DNA of 64,000 nt from Oidiodendron maius Zn (Eukaryota; Ascomycota; Leotiomycetes; Myxotrichaceae): positions 65,037 through 129,036 of the forward strand of contig KN832873.1 of assembly GCA_000827325.1 (NCBI GenBank). The letters run 5' to 3'. Below, piece after piece: positions 53,880 through 64,000 of this stretch. Within the stretch, counting starts at the first letter, position 1; each line of letters begins with the position of its first letter. The position numbers and the translations under genes are program-made. Below the pieces are notes generated by a model. The model was not told the origin of the DNA. It saw nothing but the letters and a program-made list of their open reading frames with translations, and searched no databases.

Positions 53880-54450
53880 TGGACGCTCAAGGGGTATAGC
53901 AGTTTCATCACCTTAGTTGCCTTTATGCATGACTCAACCTAGCTTGCGTCGGTCTCTGCCAACAGCACAGTAAAGATCGAGGACGTAGGCAGTGGCAAAT
54001 ACCTATAGACACTTGAGGGCTACAGTTGTTGGGTCCACTCAGCTGCCTTTGCACACAACTCAATGCGGCTTGCATTAGCGTTAGGCGACAGGACAGCCAA
54101 AATCTGGGATACAGGCAATGGCATGTGCTTACAGACGCTTAGTATTGGCAAGACACTCTTAAATGTATCATTCGATACCGCTGGCTCATATCTTCATACT
54201 GTAATTGGTACTATCGATATTGATGCTTTATTAGCTTCTAATATGACACTGAATGTCACGGAAACTCAAAATCCTTGATATCAAGGTTGGGCTCTAAGTT
54301 CAGATGGAGCATAGATAACATACAATTTGGAAAATCGTGTTTGGCTCCCTTCAGAGTATTGGCCTTTACGTTCAACTGTGTTGGGCAAAACAATCGGTAT
54401 TAGTGCTAGGTCTGGAAAGGTATGGATATACAGGTTTAACGTCAGCAATG
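53880..54450 (+). pseudogene. NACHT-WD40-type repeat relic
   Basis: The plus strand reads LASVSANSTVKIEDVGSGKY, a stop, TLEGYSCWVHSAAFAHNSMR, LALALGDRTAKIWDTGNG, and further on GWALSSDGA, a stop, ITYNLENRVWLPSEYWP and SGKVWIYRF. This is the usual WD40-repeat-plus-C-terminal-cap pattern of fungal NLR/WD proteins. Three TAG/TGA codons fall where Gln/Trp are expected. No NACHT part is present, so it is a truncated, RIP-like relic. Confidence 0.75.
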
Positions 54451-56237
54451 CTTAAGGAGGTTTACATAGAGATGGCTGAATAGCTATTCCATATTTTATT
54501 ATATCTCTATTTCACAGGGGAGTCTAGGGGTACAGGTGAATATATAGGCGCGTAATTTGTCACAGCAATGCTCCGAAAGCTCTCTATATTAGTGATGTGA
54601 TGACTATGGTTAGTATTTAATCTATGCCATTGGGTTTAACTACACTTTCTATAGCTAGTTGAAAATTTGAAACCTAAACCTTTAACCTAAACTCTAATTG
54701 CAGATATTATGCCTACTAAAACTAGTCGTGAGTTTCTAGTATTATGTCACGAATAAGATCGTGCTAGGAGGGAGCGAGGTTCAAGCCATAACTTGAAATA
54801 TAAGGTAATGTAGGTACAAATTGGATCAGTATATCATTCTAACTTAATACATATCTGGGGCATCTACTGTAAAAGAAGCACTTGATGAATGAAATGGCCT
54901 AGTCAATTGGTGTGATTGTGGCATACTGCACTTAGCTGCATTTAGAGAGTAGGCCAAGAACCCCTATTATATATACTAAAGGTAAATAGTTTGATAATCC
55001 ACTAGTAGTTTTTAGGATAGATTTTAGGGTCGCATTATCTTAAGAACTGTTCTACAGCTTTCACTTGATACATTCCATATAAGCAACATATCTCAGCATT
55101 TAATATATTAAGCCTTAAATACTCTCTGTATAAGTTCATCCACTATAGGTCGTCTTTTATAAGTTGTAACGTCTCTAGTATCTGATCTAGATCTCTAGAG
55201 CCGATATGAGTAGGGATATAGTAGCTTGGGTTTCCCTGTTTATATCCGTGATAGCTATTGTTAAATACTAAGAGTAGGTAGTCAATGATGTCCTAGTTAT
55301 TAGCTTGACTTTTATTCTTAAATATAAGGTACAAGATGTCTGCATGTACTATACCCACCAAGCTAGTACTGACGGATAACAGATAGTCGTCCATTATTGC
55401 TGAATAAGGCAGGGAAATTCGACTATGGAATAAAGAGACTCATAAGATAAATATCACGGTACATACCTGGCATAAGAAAAGCGCTGCCTTAAATGCAGAT
55501 TCCCTGTTTGAAGCACCAAATTCAAACTTTCTATTTCAAAGAACATGCAACCCGATGCTGGCGATCTGGGGTCGTGCGGATGGCGTGCAATTGGAGTCCT
55601 GCTGGAGGTCATGCAACCTGGAGGTCGTGCAACCTGGGGTTCAAAATCTTCACAATAGCCGATGTACTGTACAATAATAGGAGAGAAATTGGCTGCATAG
55701 CGCAGTAGCACCCCAGGAGGCGGGTGTTTCAGGGGTAGAATACAGGTCTGTCCTAGAGGAATGGGCAGTCATTACTACTATACTTCATGCGAGAAACCAT
55801 ATATGCAACTGACAAACCGGCTTTCTATTAACAGTCTCTGGTTTTTAGTATTCAATATCAGAGCAGCAGTACTATACAATAAATATCTAGCTATTCTTAT
55901 TATATTCCTATCTATATATATACAAGACGTTACTGTTGATTCTAATATCCTTCCTCTAAGGGATCTATTTTTTGAACTCATAGATAATACACTTTCAGAA
56001 ACGTTTTATGCTATATATAGCAACCAACTAGTATCTTTACAAAAAACACCTGTATAGTAGCTACTTCTTGATATATTAAGGCCAATGGATATCATATTAC
56101 TTGCAAGAGCAATAATGTTTTGCATTCGACCTATAGTACACAATATCAGCAGGAATCAACTAATAGACATCTTGGGACCTATATTTCCTGTACTGAAGTC
56201 TCTTCTCGCTTTATTAAGACCAATAGATATTCTAGCA

Positions 56238-56726
56238 CTAGTAAGAGTAACATTCTTTCGTGTCAGTCTTATAGGACAGGAGCTGCAAGTTTATATAAAG
56301 TGGTGGAGACAGGTGTTCCATACTATCGCATTCGTCAAGCACAATCCAAGTACAATAATAGTTTTCAGTAAGGACGTTTTTCGACTTAAGTCTACTCTGA
56401 AGCGGTGGGAATACTTTGATGTTACTAAGATATGGCTGCTTATTATAGTGGATAAGTCGGTTGATAAGAAATAGAGGGTTACTAGTATAGGAAACGAGGA
56501 GAGAAGTTTTTCGATCGGTTAGTATACCCTTTATATAGGACATCAATTTAAGCAGAATATCCAGACAACTACTAGTCGAGGCAATCGTGCTGTTCTTTAC
56601 AAAATAAAGGGTAGTAAGCTTCAAGCTAGACGCTCTGCAGTTGAATGACTTGTTAGATTGCAGTGGAACGTTTTCATCAATAATTAATAGAGTAGCATAT
56701 CTAGAAGGGCCTTCAGTATAAGGCAC
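56238..56726 (-). pseudogene. Unknown degenerate ORF (162 codons), possible helicase-like relic
   Basis: Stop-free minus frame in AT-rich sequence. The segment TWIVLDECDS resembles a DEAD/DEAH-type Walker B motif of helicases, but no Walker A is visible, so the assignment is only suggestive. Probably a decayed transposon-encoded protein. Confidence 0.3.
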
Positions 56727-57003
56727 AGTTTGTTAATCTGTACTATTTAGATTCTTTAACCTAACAGACCTCAACAAGCGCTCGTTTTATATTGGCAGTA
56801 TTCAATATAACTTAGTCGAATTATACAATCATGTTATATATCTAAGACAAGGCTGTCTGCTAAACCGCAGCTATAAACAAGGCCAAACACCCTCTATATA
56901 TACATTATATATAATATAAATTTAGTCCAAGAGAATATCGAGACTCTCTTCAAATAATAGAATAGACGTGTATAGAGGGAGATATATTCGAGAGATAAAC
57001 TTT

Positions 57004-57460
57004 TTAACTATCTCGAGCCTGCTTATAGCTTAAGAGCCTATCTCTTACTATATTATATGCCGTATCATTAAAGCATATAGGTAGAGATGCAAGGCTACCA
57101 GATACTAGCCTCGATCCATTGCGGACCAATATAAGCTCTTTGATATTGCAGATTATATACTCCAGGGCGTATTTAGAAGTCCCCCCAGCTAGCAAGAATA
57201 GTTTAGCATCTTCACTCTTATCCCTCTAGGAATAGCGAATGCGATTATCAAGCAGACTTGCAGTAGGGGTGCAGCCTTCTTTCAAACATTTATCTATATA
57301 CTCAAATACTTTGCAGTACCTATATAAGACTCTAAGTCTTTCTACTAGGGCACGTTTTCGCATTAGCGGTATATAACCAAGGTCGCTACAAATATCAAGG
57401 TCTAGGTAATCAGGCTTGGAAGTACAGACTTCTTGTAGCTATATCCTAGAGCTATATTGT
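57004..57460 (-). pseudogene. Unknown transposon-like protein relic
   Basis: The minus strand reads through a near-continuous frame with one TAG (about 57230, RIRYS-stop-RDKSEDAK): LGYIPLMRKRALVERLRVLY, CKVFEYIDKCLKEGCTPTAS and FLLAGGTSKYALEYIICNIK. Not recognised. It is adjacent to the solo LTR but has no gag/pol motif. Confidence 0.4.
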
Positions 57461-57508
57461 ATAATCGCTAGATCTAGACACGATCTGCTTGCTATCAGGG
57501 GAGAAGGC

Positions 57509-57761
57509 TGTGACAGCCTGGCTACTATAAGCTTCACAAAGGGAGACAGTGGCCAGTAAAGGTGCTGGATTCGACGAAGACAATTAAACTAAAGAGAGAA
57601 GGACTCAGTGCAGCGCGCTCAACTATATAAATACAGTTCGGCCCGGATTAAACCTAGCGCTGAAGGGACGTAGCGAATCGCTGGCGCCCGCTCCGGCACG
57701 CTAGTCCTAATCCGTCACGAATCCTCCTCAACCACACCCAGATCCTGGCTGGGCCATCACA
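57509..57761 (-). mobile_element. Solo LTR (about 253 bp)
   Basis: On the minus strand the segment begins TGTGATGGCCCAGCC and ends GGCTGTCACA, so TGTGA/TCACA inverted tips with TG...CA ends as in Gypsy/Copia LTRs. A TATATAAATAC-type box lies in its middle. No clear 5-bp target duplication remains (left AAGGC, right GTAAG), so it is old or partly deleted. No gag/pol is attached. Confidence 0.65.
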
Positions 57762-58223
57762 GTAAGATAAAGCAGTAAAATAGATAAGAAAAGAATAGAT
57801 TTAGTCTATTATATCTCCTTCTCTCTAAGGGGAAGGGGCCTCTATTTAAACTCCTATCTATAGCTATATAATCTAGTCTGCTATCCTATACTGATACTCT
57901 TACCCTACTATACTATAACTTCTATATTTAGGTTATAAAGAGGAAGGATAGATTCTATAGCCTTATTATCTATACTCCTTATAACTATTCTCCTTTAATA
58001 TATAATAGGTTTAAGGAACGGAACTCCATATAGTATCTTATAAGCTGAATTAAACAAGATATAGCTATTAACTACTATATCAAGCTAAAAGAGATATCCT
58101 AAAATACTGTATTTAGCATCCTTTGTTTAACTCCAAAAAGTTACTCAGCCAAAAGCAATTGTGTTTATCCATGGGCCGATCGATCTCTCCAATCAACGTG
58201 ACAGCGGATTCAAATGCCGTTTG

Positions 58224-58976
58224 TCACGCCAATGCGCCGCCAGTAACACAGAGATTTTGTCCGCTCACAAAGGAAGACAGTTTTCCCGCAAAGAACTCCG
58301 TCACATCGGCAACATCTTCGACGGTCCCCATGCGGCCCATTGGGACGCTTTTTTTGACGAAATCGCGCCAGTGGGTGTTGTCGCCCGCATCCGTGAACAC
58401 GCCGGCACCATCGATCGCCGTCGGAATAACGCCGTTGACGGTTATCCCGCGGCTCCCCAGTTCCAACGCTAAAACGCGCACCAGATACTGCGGCGCCGTC
58501 TTGCTACTCCCGTAAAGGCTAATACCGGGCACTGGGAGATCTGTCGACGTCGAGCCGATATAGATGATCCGACCGTGGTCAGAGACGGTCTTTGCCGCCT
58601 GCTGCATTGTGAAAAAGGCTCCCTTCACATTGATGGAGTAAAGGCGATCATACAGCTCTTCCGTAACATCGGCGAGCGGGATATCGATGGTCTCGACACC
58701 CGCATTTACGACAACAATATCAACCTTGCCGAATGTGGTAAGCGCTTGTTGGAACATGCCTTTTACCTCGCTCACTTCAGCGACATTCGCCTGAATCCCG
58801 AGCGCCCTGACTCCAAGCGCCTCAATTTCGCGGATCGTGGCGTCCCCGCTGGCCTTGTCGCGCGTATAGTTGACGACGATATCAGCCCCCCTGGAAGCGA
58901 GCCGTAGGGCGATCATCTTGCCAATACCACGGGCCGAACCCGTGACGAGCGCGACCTTGTTCTTGAGATCCGTCAT
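58224..58976 (-). CDS. Short-chain dehydrogenase/reductase (FabG-like)
   Basis: Single exon, 250 aa, from ATG 58976. Landmarks: TGSARGIGK (TGxxxGxG), VVNAG (NAG), catalytic Ser in YIGSTSTDL, Tyr-x-x-x-Lys in SLYGSSK, and ITVNGVIPTAID near the C-terminus, with a terminal GG-ALA. It would reduce a keto group with NAD(P)H. GC content is clearly higher than in the AT-rich flanks, and there is no intron. The pattern is closer to bacterial FabG-type enzymes than to many fungal SDRs, but this could simply be the ancestral form. Intact. Confidence 0.88.
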   Translation of the reverse strand: MTDLKNKVALVTGSARGIGKMIALRLASRGADIVVNYTRDKASGDATIREIEALGVRALGIQANVAEVSEVKGMFQQALTTFGKVDIVVVNAGVETIDIPLADVTEELYDRLYSINVKGAFFTMQQAAKTVSDHGRIIYIGSTSTDLPVPGISLYGSSKTAPQYLVRVLALELGSRGITVNGVIPTAIDGAGVFTDAGDNTHWRDFVKKSVPMGRMGTVEDVADVTEFFAGKLSSFVSGQNLCVTGGALA

Positions 58977-61516
58977 CGGATGTGTTATATGCGCACTGAT
59001 TTATGTAGTTGAAGGCAAGGCTTGTAAATTGAGGGGATGTCCTGGAGGTAATGAAAGAACAGCGTGAGTTAAACGAAGTGCGTTGTCTTAAGTAGGTACT
59101 TCCGCACACGTAGCTGGCTCATGGATTTAGCGGCGATAACGCTACTTCCAGTAGAACCAGTGTGTATGCAATGTGCTTACGCCAAGCTGATACCTTAGCT
59201 TATGATCAACTAACAAGAACGGCAGAGATAATTGAGGTTCCCATTTCCCTTGTGTTCCATCCTTCGTAGAAATATGAGCTAACAGTACACGCTGCTTACA
59301 CGTGCATTAGTGTCTACTTTATATGTGATACCATTGGTCATGGAGCTCCGTCCATTGTTTCATGCGTTACGACATAGTAGCAGAGGTCGGAGGTGCCAGA
59401 ATGGTTATGCCAGTACTCCTGGTCCGCCTGAGCTGTAATATGAGACCCGTATAGTGCAAATACACTAACCTCTTTACCGAGCAGTCTTTCAAACGATAAC
59501 GCTATTTCTCCTCGCTTCCCTCGCCAATAATTTGTAGACTGGAACATGACGATTACTGATAACTCAAGTTAGGTTAATAACAGAGGTGCAGCTGTCAAGA
59601 TAGGCATGAGTGATAGGAGAATTATCAAGCTCTTTGTTGTGCAATATGCAGATAGTAGGGTAGTATTGCTTTACTTTCGAGATGCAGTGTGCTGACACTT
59701 GCAGCGGGTAGATAAATAGCAAGGTTGGAGGGGCCTACGTTACAAACACACGACCCCCTGCTGAGATAATCGACACACCACCCGATTATCACTATCCTTT
59801 TCGGGGAGTGCGATATTACTAAGATTACCCCTTTCAGAACCGGTGGTGTATATGCAACTAGCGCATCCCTTTATGGCTGTATTAAGGCTATTTACCTGAA
59901 CGCGTCTAATAGACCTGAATCTAATGATTATAACGCCTACCTACCTATCTACTAACTAAGCAAGCCGGTATCTCTTACGTCGAGCCTTAATATCCCTCTT
60001 AATCTGACTCCTAAGCCCTCGAATACCACGCTCTATACTAAACCCTCCACGTATATCAAACTCAGCCTATACCTGCCTTTCAACCTCAATAGTCTCCTCT
60101 GCATCCCAGTCTAGCCAGGCTTCAACCTCTTTATCAGTCTAGTTAGGAGGGTGCTTAATATAGTCTAAGAGAGTCTCTGTCTCCAGGTCTAGTCTCTGAT
60201 ACCCTAGATACTTGCAATTCTCATTTAACTACGCCTTTAAGTACTGTGCTAGCCTTTGTGCGTTGCGATTCTGAGCCGGCTGAACGTCTGGATGAGCTGC
60301 AAGACCGGCAAGGCTGATGAGTAGATACTAAATTTTCGTCTCCAGCTACGGCTTTGCCTGTGACTTCTGATTGATCAGGAGGCCTGTAGAATCATGAAAG
60401 TGCGGGACGTGAATGCGGGACGTGAATTTAGCATTTCAGGTCGGCTTGACGCGCTAAAAGACACGCTACTGTATGCTCACGAGAGCCTGCTTACATCGCC
60501 CCTTGATCAGCATTTTCTCAGCCGACGACCCTTCTAACTAGAATAATCCTACGGGATCATTCAAGGAATGAAAAGGATCCAAAGGATCAATTCGAAGACT
60601 TTGGTGATCTTGACGTGCTTTTCCATCACTACTAGTTGTTGAATTTGGTATGAATTCAGGTGTGTCAGTTGCTTATAGGTTAGGGCCGCACCGCTGCCCT
60701 GGATAGGGTGACATCCCCTAACGCACCCTAGCGTGATGTTACATGATAGGCGAACCTGGAACTTACGTGTTGTATCAAGTGGTATATAATCGGCACTTAA
60801 TATAAATAGTCAGTGCTCTACTGATTGTCTATCCCTAGGGCTAGAACAAAATTCTGGGGAGAGGACAATACAACCACCTTAATCACTCCTATACCATATA
60901 TTGTGACACTATGGTAGGGTGGTGCGAATCTATCCTTACCCCCAGGGATATGGGTTCAAGCTATCACAGTCTTGCCTAGCAGGCGCCTACTTGGTCATGT
61001 GACAATTGAATTGTGAGCGAATACTGTACCTGTTAGATAATACGCGTATTGAGTGGTCCCCGGTCCTCCCCCCGTCCCTTCTGCTACTGTGGGTCTAGAT
61101 CCTCTTATAAGCTTTTGCCAAGAATACGGCTGTCCAGAACACCCCATTATCAGGAGCTGTGATGTAAGCTAGGAATGGGTGATCAGCAGATTAGCGCATG
61201 CAGCCTACTTGCGCCAAAACACTAAATTCGGCACTAACTGTGTCTCCTTCTAGCCCCCTGTAGGTGGTGCTTTGGTAATAATAGTAAGCCACCAAGTACA
61301 AAGTACTGCATTAGCGGGTTGACTACAACATAGTTAAAGCGGAACCCTCTATCAGTGAGTTATATAAAGCCGCGAATATTCCGTTTTGAAATCATCGATT
61401 TTCGATCGTTTCAATTACTTCAAAACTAGCACACATCAAGCGCTACCAGCTTAAGGATTTCATTACATTGCTTAACTCCTCCGTTAAAGCATTCGTCCTT
61501 AACTCTCTTTTTTACC
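58977..61516. other. Intergenic / transposon remnants
   Basis: Between the two SDR genes. Contains the degenerate minus-strand reading at 59880-60330 (separate entry) and otherwise no gene. Confidence 0.5.
59880..60330 (-). pseudogene. Unidentified transposon ORF relic
   Basis: Minus-strand text: NRNAQRLAQYLKA, stop, LNENCKYLGYQRLDLETETL, DWDAEETIEVERQV, stop, AEFDIRGGFSIERGIRGLRS, IKRDIKARRKRYRLA. The stops are TAG where Gln (CAG) is expected, a C-to-T pattern. A basic, Arg-rich C-terminus suggests a nucleic-acid-binding protein; the family was not identified. Confidence 0.4.
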
Positions 61517-62338
61517 ATGTCTAAAGTCTGGTTCGTTACTGGGTCCTCCCGCGGTCTTGGTCTGGCCATTGTTGAAGCTGCTCTAAGGTCTGGCGCCTCG
61601 GTCATCGCCACTGCTCGTAAGCCAGAACAGCTCCAACACCTTGTCAAAAAGTATGGCGACAAAGTGTTTCCCGTCGCCCTCGACGTAACCAACAACAGTG
61701 ACGTGCTAAAGGCTGTGAATGCCGGCCATGAAAAGTTTGGTCGCATTGACGTCGTCGTCAACAATGCTGGATATGCAGATACATCGTCCGTTGAGGACAT
61801 CGATATTGCAGATTTTCGTGCCCAGATTGATGCGAACTTCTATGGAACGGTTTACGTCTCCAAGGCGGTGATCCCTATCCTCCGCCAACAAGGCTCTGGC
61901 CATATCATCCAAGTCTCCTCTGTTGGTGGAAGGCTCGCGTCTCCGGGACTTGCTGCTTACCAGAGCGCCAAGTCCGCTGTTGGTAGATTTTCAGGCGTCC
62001 TTGGTCAGGAGGTGGCTCCCCTTGGTGTAAAGGTCACGGTCATCGAGCCAGGTGGAATGGCCACGGACTGGGCTGGGTCATCCATGAAGATCCCTCCGAT
62101 CAGTGAACCATACCGGCAGACCGTCGGCGCCTTCGCTGATTTTGTAAAGTCACAATCTGAAGACGGGCCTTCCAAGCCAGCAAAGGTTGCAGACATAATC
62201 CTGAAGCTCACTGACATCAATGACCCCCCCGCCAAGTTGTTGATCGGTCCTGACGCCTACCTACACGCCACGGCAGCTGGCGATGCCCTCCGTGCATCGG
62301 ATGAAAAGTGGGAAGAGCTTGGCAAGTCCTCTGTTTAA
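61517..62338 (+). CDS. Short-chain dehydrogenase/reductase
   Basis: Single exon, 273 aa, ATG 61517. Landmarks: WFVTGSSRGLGLAIV (TGxxxGxG), VVNNAGYADTSS (NNAG), IIQVSSVGGRLASPGLAAYQ with Ser-Tyr-x-x-x-Lys (YQSAK), and VTVIEPGGMATDW (PG motif). The sequence order matches classical SDRs acting on small alcohols, steroids or oxidised metabolites; the substrate is unknown. Neighbours are relic transposons, so no cluster role can be inferred. Confidence 0.9.
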   Translation: MSKVWFVTGSSRGLGLAIVEAALRSGASVIATARKPEQLQHLVKKYGDKVFPVALDVTNNSDVLKAVNAGHEKFGRIDVVVNNAGYADTSSVEDIDIADFRAQIDANFYGTVYVSKAVIPILRQQGSGHIIQVSSVGGRLASPGLAAYQSAKSAVGRFSGVLGQEVAPLGVKVTVIEPGGMATDWAGSSMKIPPISEPYRQTVGAFADFVKSQSEDGPSKPAKVADIILKLTDINDPPAKLLIGPDAYLHATAAGDALRASDEKWEELGKSSV

Positions 62339-62905
62339 GTAGGCATTGGGAAAAAGTACAGGATGCCTTGGTAGTTGTGACGGTTCAAGAGCACGAACGA
62401 GGTCAAATGCGACTTGGGTAAAGTGATTGTTTACAAGGAACCAAAGAGATTCATAAGGATATCCCTGACTTAAGCTATTTGCACAATATTCACAAATGAC
62501 ACTATTCACAAAGAGTATGGAAGTCACATGATCATCCATTCGATCGCACGGATGTGCTTAATAGGGATTTGCCTTAGGCAGTCAAGTGTGTTGTATTCTG
62601 TTGCCTAGCCCGTTGGCCCGGTTCAATCTATTAGATATACTTGATTTTGGTCTTGTCAGGATTACGAGCAATGCAGCGCTAAACTCAATACGGCTATAAC
62701 TACAACGTACTGGTAGTATCCTCTACGGATTATACAGACAGAACAATGAACCGTAAAGGGCACGTAAATACAGCTGTAAAGGGCGTGTAAGTATCTAAAT
62801 ATCTCGGGTACTAACTTCAAACTACTATGATGTGGTGTCTCAGTAAGCGGCGCACAGTATTTCACAACTTAGCAACTCTAACCCGCGCTTTCTTTATGGC
62901 AAGTT
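62339..62905. other. Intergenic
   Basis: AT-rich spacer between the SDR gene and the transposase relic; nothing recognised. Confidence 0.5.
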
Positions 62906-63760
62906 ATGCAGATGCAAACCCAAGAAGCAAGAATCATTTTAGCAATAGAGGCTATTCAATCATCTAGAAAATTAAGCCATTGAGCTGCGGCTAAGCTCTA
63001 CAATGTTCCTGAAACCACTTTACGTGCTCGAATAACTGGCCGGCCGTCTCGCGTCGAGACTCGGCCTAAAGTTCAACTTTTGACCGAATTGGAGGAGAGT
63101 GTGATTTTGCAGCATATACTTGATATGGATGAAAGATAGTTTGCGCCCTGGTTAGCTGGTGTTGAAAATATAGCGAATTATATACTTCAATCTCGCGGAG
63201 CACGACGCGTCGGAAAGCTCTAAGCCCATCGCTTCGTACAACGCTGTCCAGAACTGAAGACACGTTTTAATCGCGCTCACGACTTTTAAAGGGCCTTGTG
63301 CGAAGATCCTGCGCTTATCGACGCTGGTTCTACTTAGTCCAGAATATAAGGGCGAAATATAGTATTCTCGATTATGATTTCTACGAGACAGGCTTTATGA
63401 TTGACGTTATTTGCGCTAGTATGGTTGTTACCCGCGCCGATCGACGTGGGAGAGGCAAGGCTATACAACTAGGCAATCGAGAATGGGCTACAGTAATTTC
63501 TTGTATAGAATGGTGAAGATTGGAGCGTTCCTCTATTTCTAGTGGTTCAAGGCACCTACTACCTCGCAAACTGGTAAACCAAGACCTGCCTTCCTCGAGA
63601 TTGGGTTATCAAGCCGACGAGTAATGGATAGACTAATAACGAGACGGTTTTAGAATAGTTTAAAAACACTTCGACAAGCATGCTGCTAGACGAGCAAGGG
63701 GCCTACATTGAATGTTAGTATTAGGCGTACACGAGAGCCACACGTAGCTGACGCAAATGG
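62906..63760 (+). pseudogene. Fot1/pogo-like (Tc1-mariner superfamily) transposase relic
   Basis: Plus strand reads QTQEARIILAIEAIQSSRKL, stop, AAAKLYNVPETTLRARITGR, PSRVETRPKVQLLTELEESV, DMDER-stop-FAPWLAGVENI, LQSRGARRVGKL-stop-AHRF, then after a 1-bp deletion (at about 63324) LVQNIRAKYSILDYDFY, ETGFMIDVICASMVVTRADR, GTYYLANW and WVIKPTSNG. This is the helix-turn-helix plus DDE domain of fungal Fot1/Pot2-type transposases. The usual NFDETGF motif has lost NFD, removing the first catalytic Asp. Stops where Trp/Arg/Gln are expected fit RIP. No inverted terminal repeats were found. Confidence 0.78.
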
Positions 63761-64000
63761 TACAATGTAATGATTAAATTGAGTTAGATAAGCTGACAGG
63801 AGCATGCAGGAGATGCTTACGGTCATGCTAGTACAGCTTAGCGTAAGCTTGCTATCGGCCGACCACCCGACACTAACATATTACGAGAACACACTGCAGT
63901 GTCGGGATATTTGCACACGTTGAGAGACACGTGTTTTACCTATATTAGGTATCAAAGACGTGTGCACGGACAGCTACTCGGGGATTTGACAGATTCCAGG
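63761..64000. other. Window edge, no gene
   Basis: About 240 bp with no recognised feature. Short GACACGTG/CACGTGT-type words near 63920-63965 are too short to interpret. Confidence 0.4.

Larger units (their letters stand above)
54451..57508. other. AT-rich transposon-derived interval
   Basis: No intact gene. Dense TATA/TAA words and degraded frames. Two stretches keep longer open frames on the minus strand (56238-56726 and 57004-57460, described separately). The short tandem GGAGGTCGTGCAACCTGG pattern at 55600-55635 is a local duplication. Overall RIP-like. Confidence 0.6.

Noticed and set aside
57504-57766. Target-site duplication around the solo LTR
   Set aside because: The flanking pentamers differ (AAGGC and GTAAG), so no duplication is claimed.

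Overview
The window is from a filamentous ascomycete, most likely Eurotiales-like (Aspergillus/Penicillium/Talaromyces grade; inferred from gene content, not measured). The evidence is short GT-AG introns of about 50-80 bp with CTAAC-like branch sites, fungus-specific families (Zn2Cys6 regulator, CFEM/PTH11 receptor, HET and NACHT proteins, Clr5 domain, sphingolipid C9-methyltransferase), and AT-rich relic transposons whose stop codons look like RIP (C-to-T/G-to-A) damage. Most genes are split, so exon-joined models were rebuilt by eye from splice sites and family conservation. No RNA gene or CRISPR array was recognised.

Layout: 1-9.4 kb holds a WW-domain/glycine-zipper protein with a prion-like repeat (cut by the window edge), a seven-exon alpha-tubulin, a hAT-like MITE, an F-box/2EXR-like gene, a long gene-poor stretch and an intact eight-exon CFEM GPCR. 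A palindromic MITE and a Helitron relic follow (9.5-10.7 kb).

From 11.5 to 27.2 kb lies a block that looks like a fungal innate-immunity/allorecognition neighbourhood. It has a 1,229-aa protein joining a chymotrypsin-like cysteine-protease domain to a PNGase-type transglutaminase domain, a divergently transcribed two-TM protein, a Clr5-TPR gene, two HET remnants (one nearly intact), and an SesA-like/NACHT/ankyrin NLR flanked by inverted copies of a roughly 145-bp repeat. A NACHT-WD40 relic lies further on, at 53.9-54.5 kb.

From 27.7 to 43.7 kb are metabolic genes: sphingolipid C9-methyltransferase, a secreted class-II-like haem peroxidase, then a compact set (fumarase-superfamily lyase, aspartate aminotransferase, D-2-hydroxyacid dehydrogenase, class II aldolase/adducin protein, Zn2Cys6 regulator) that looks like a small catabolic cluster, then a quinone-oxidoreductase-like MDR. 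At 44.7-52.3 kb there are secreted glycosidases: GH2 beta-mannosidase and GH27 alpha-galactosidase, which together suit galactomannan breakdown, plus a broken GH3 beta-xylosidase. A GPI-anchored surface protein follows.

The last 10 kb is mostly AT-rich transposon wreckage (a solo LTR, unknown degenerate ORFs, a Fot1/pogo-like transposase relic) with two intact short-chain dehydrogenases embedded in it.
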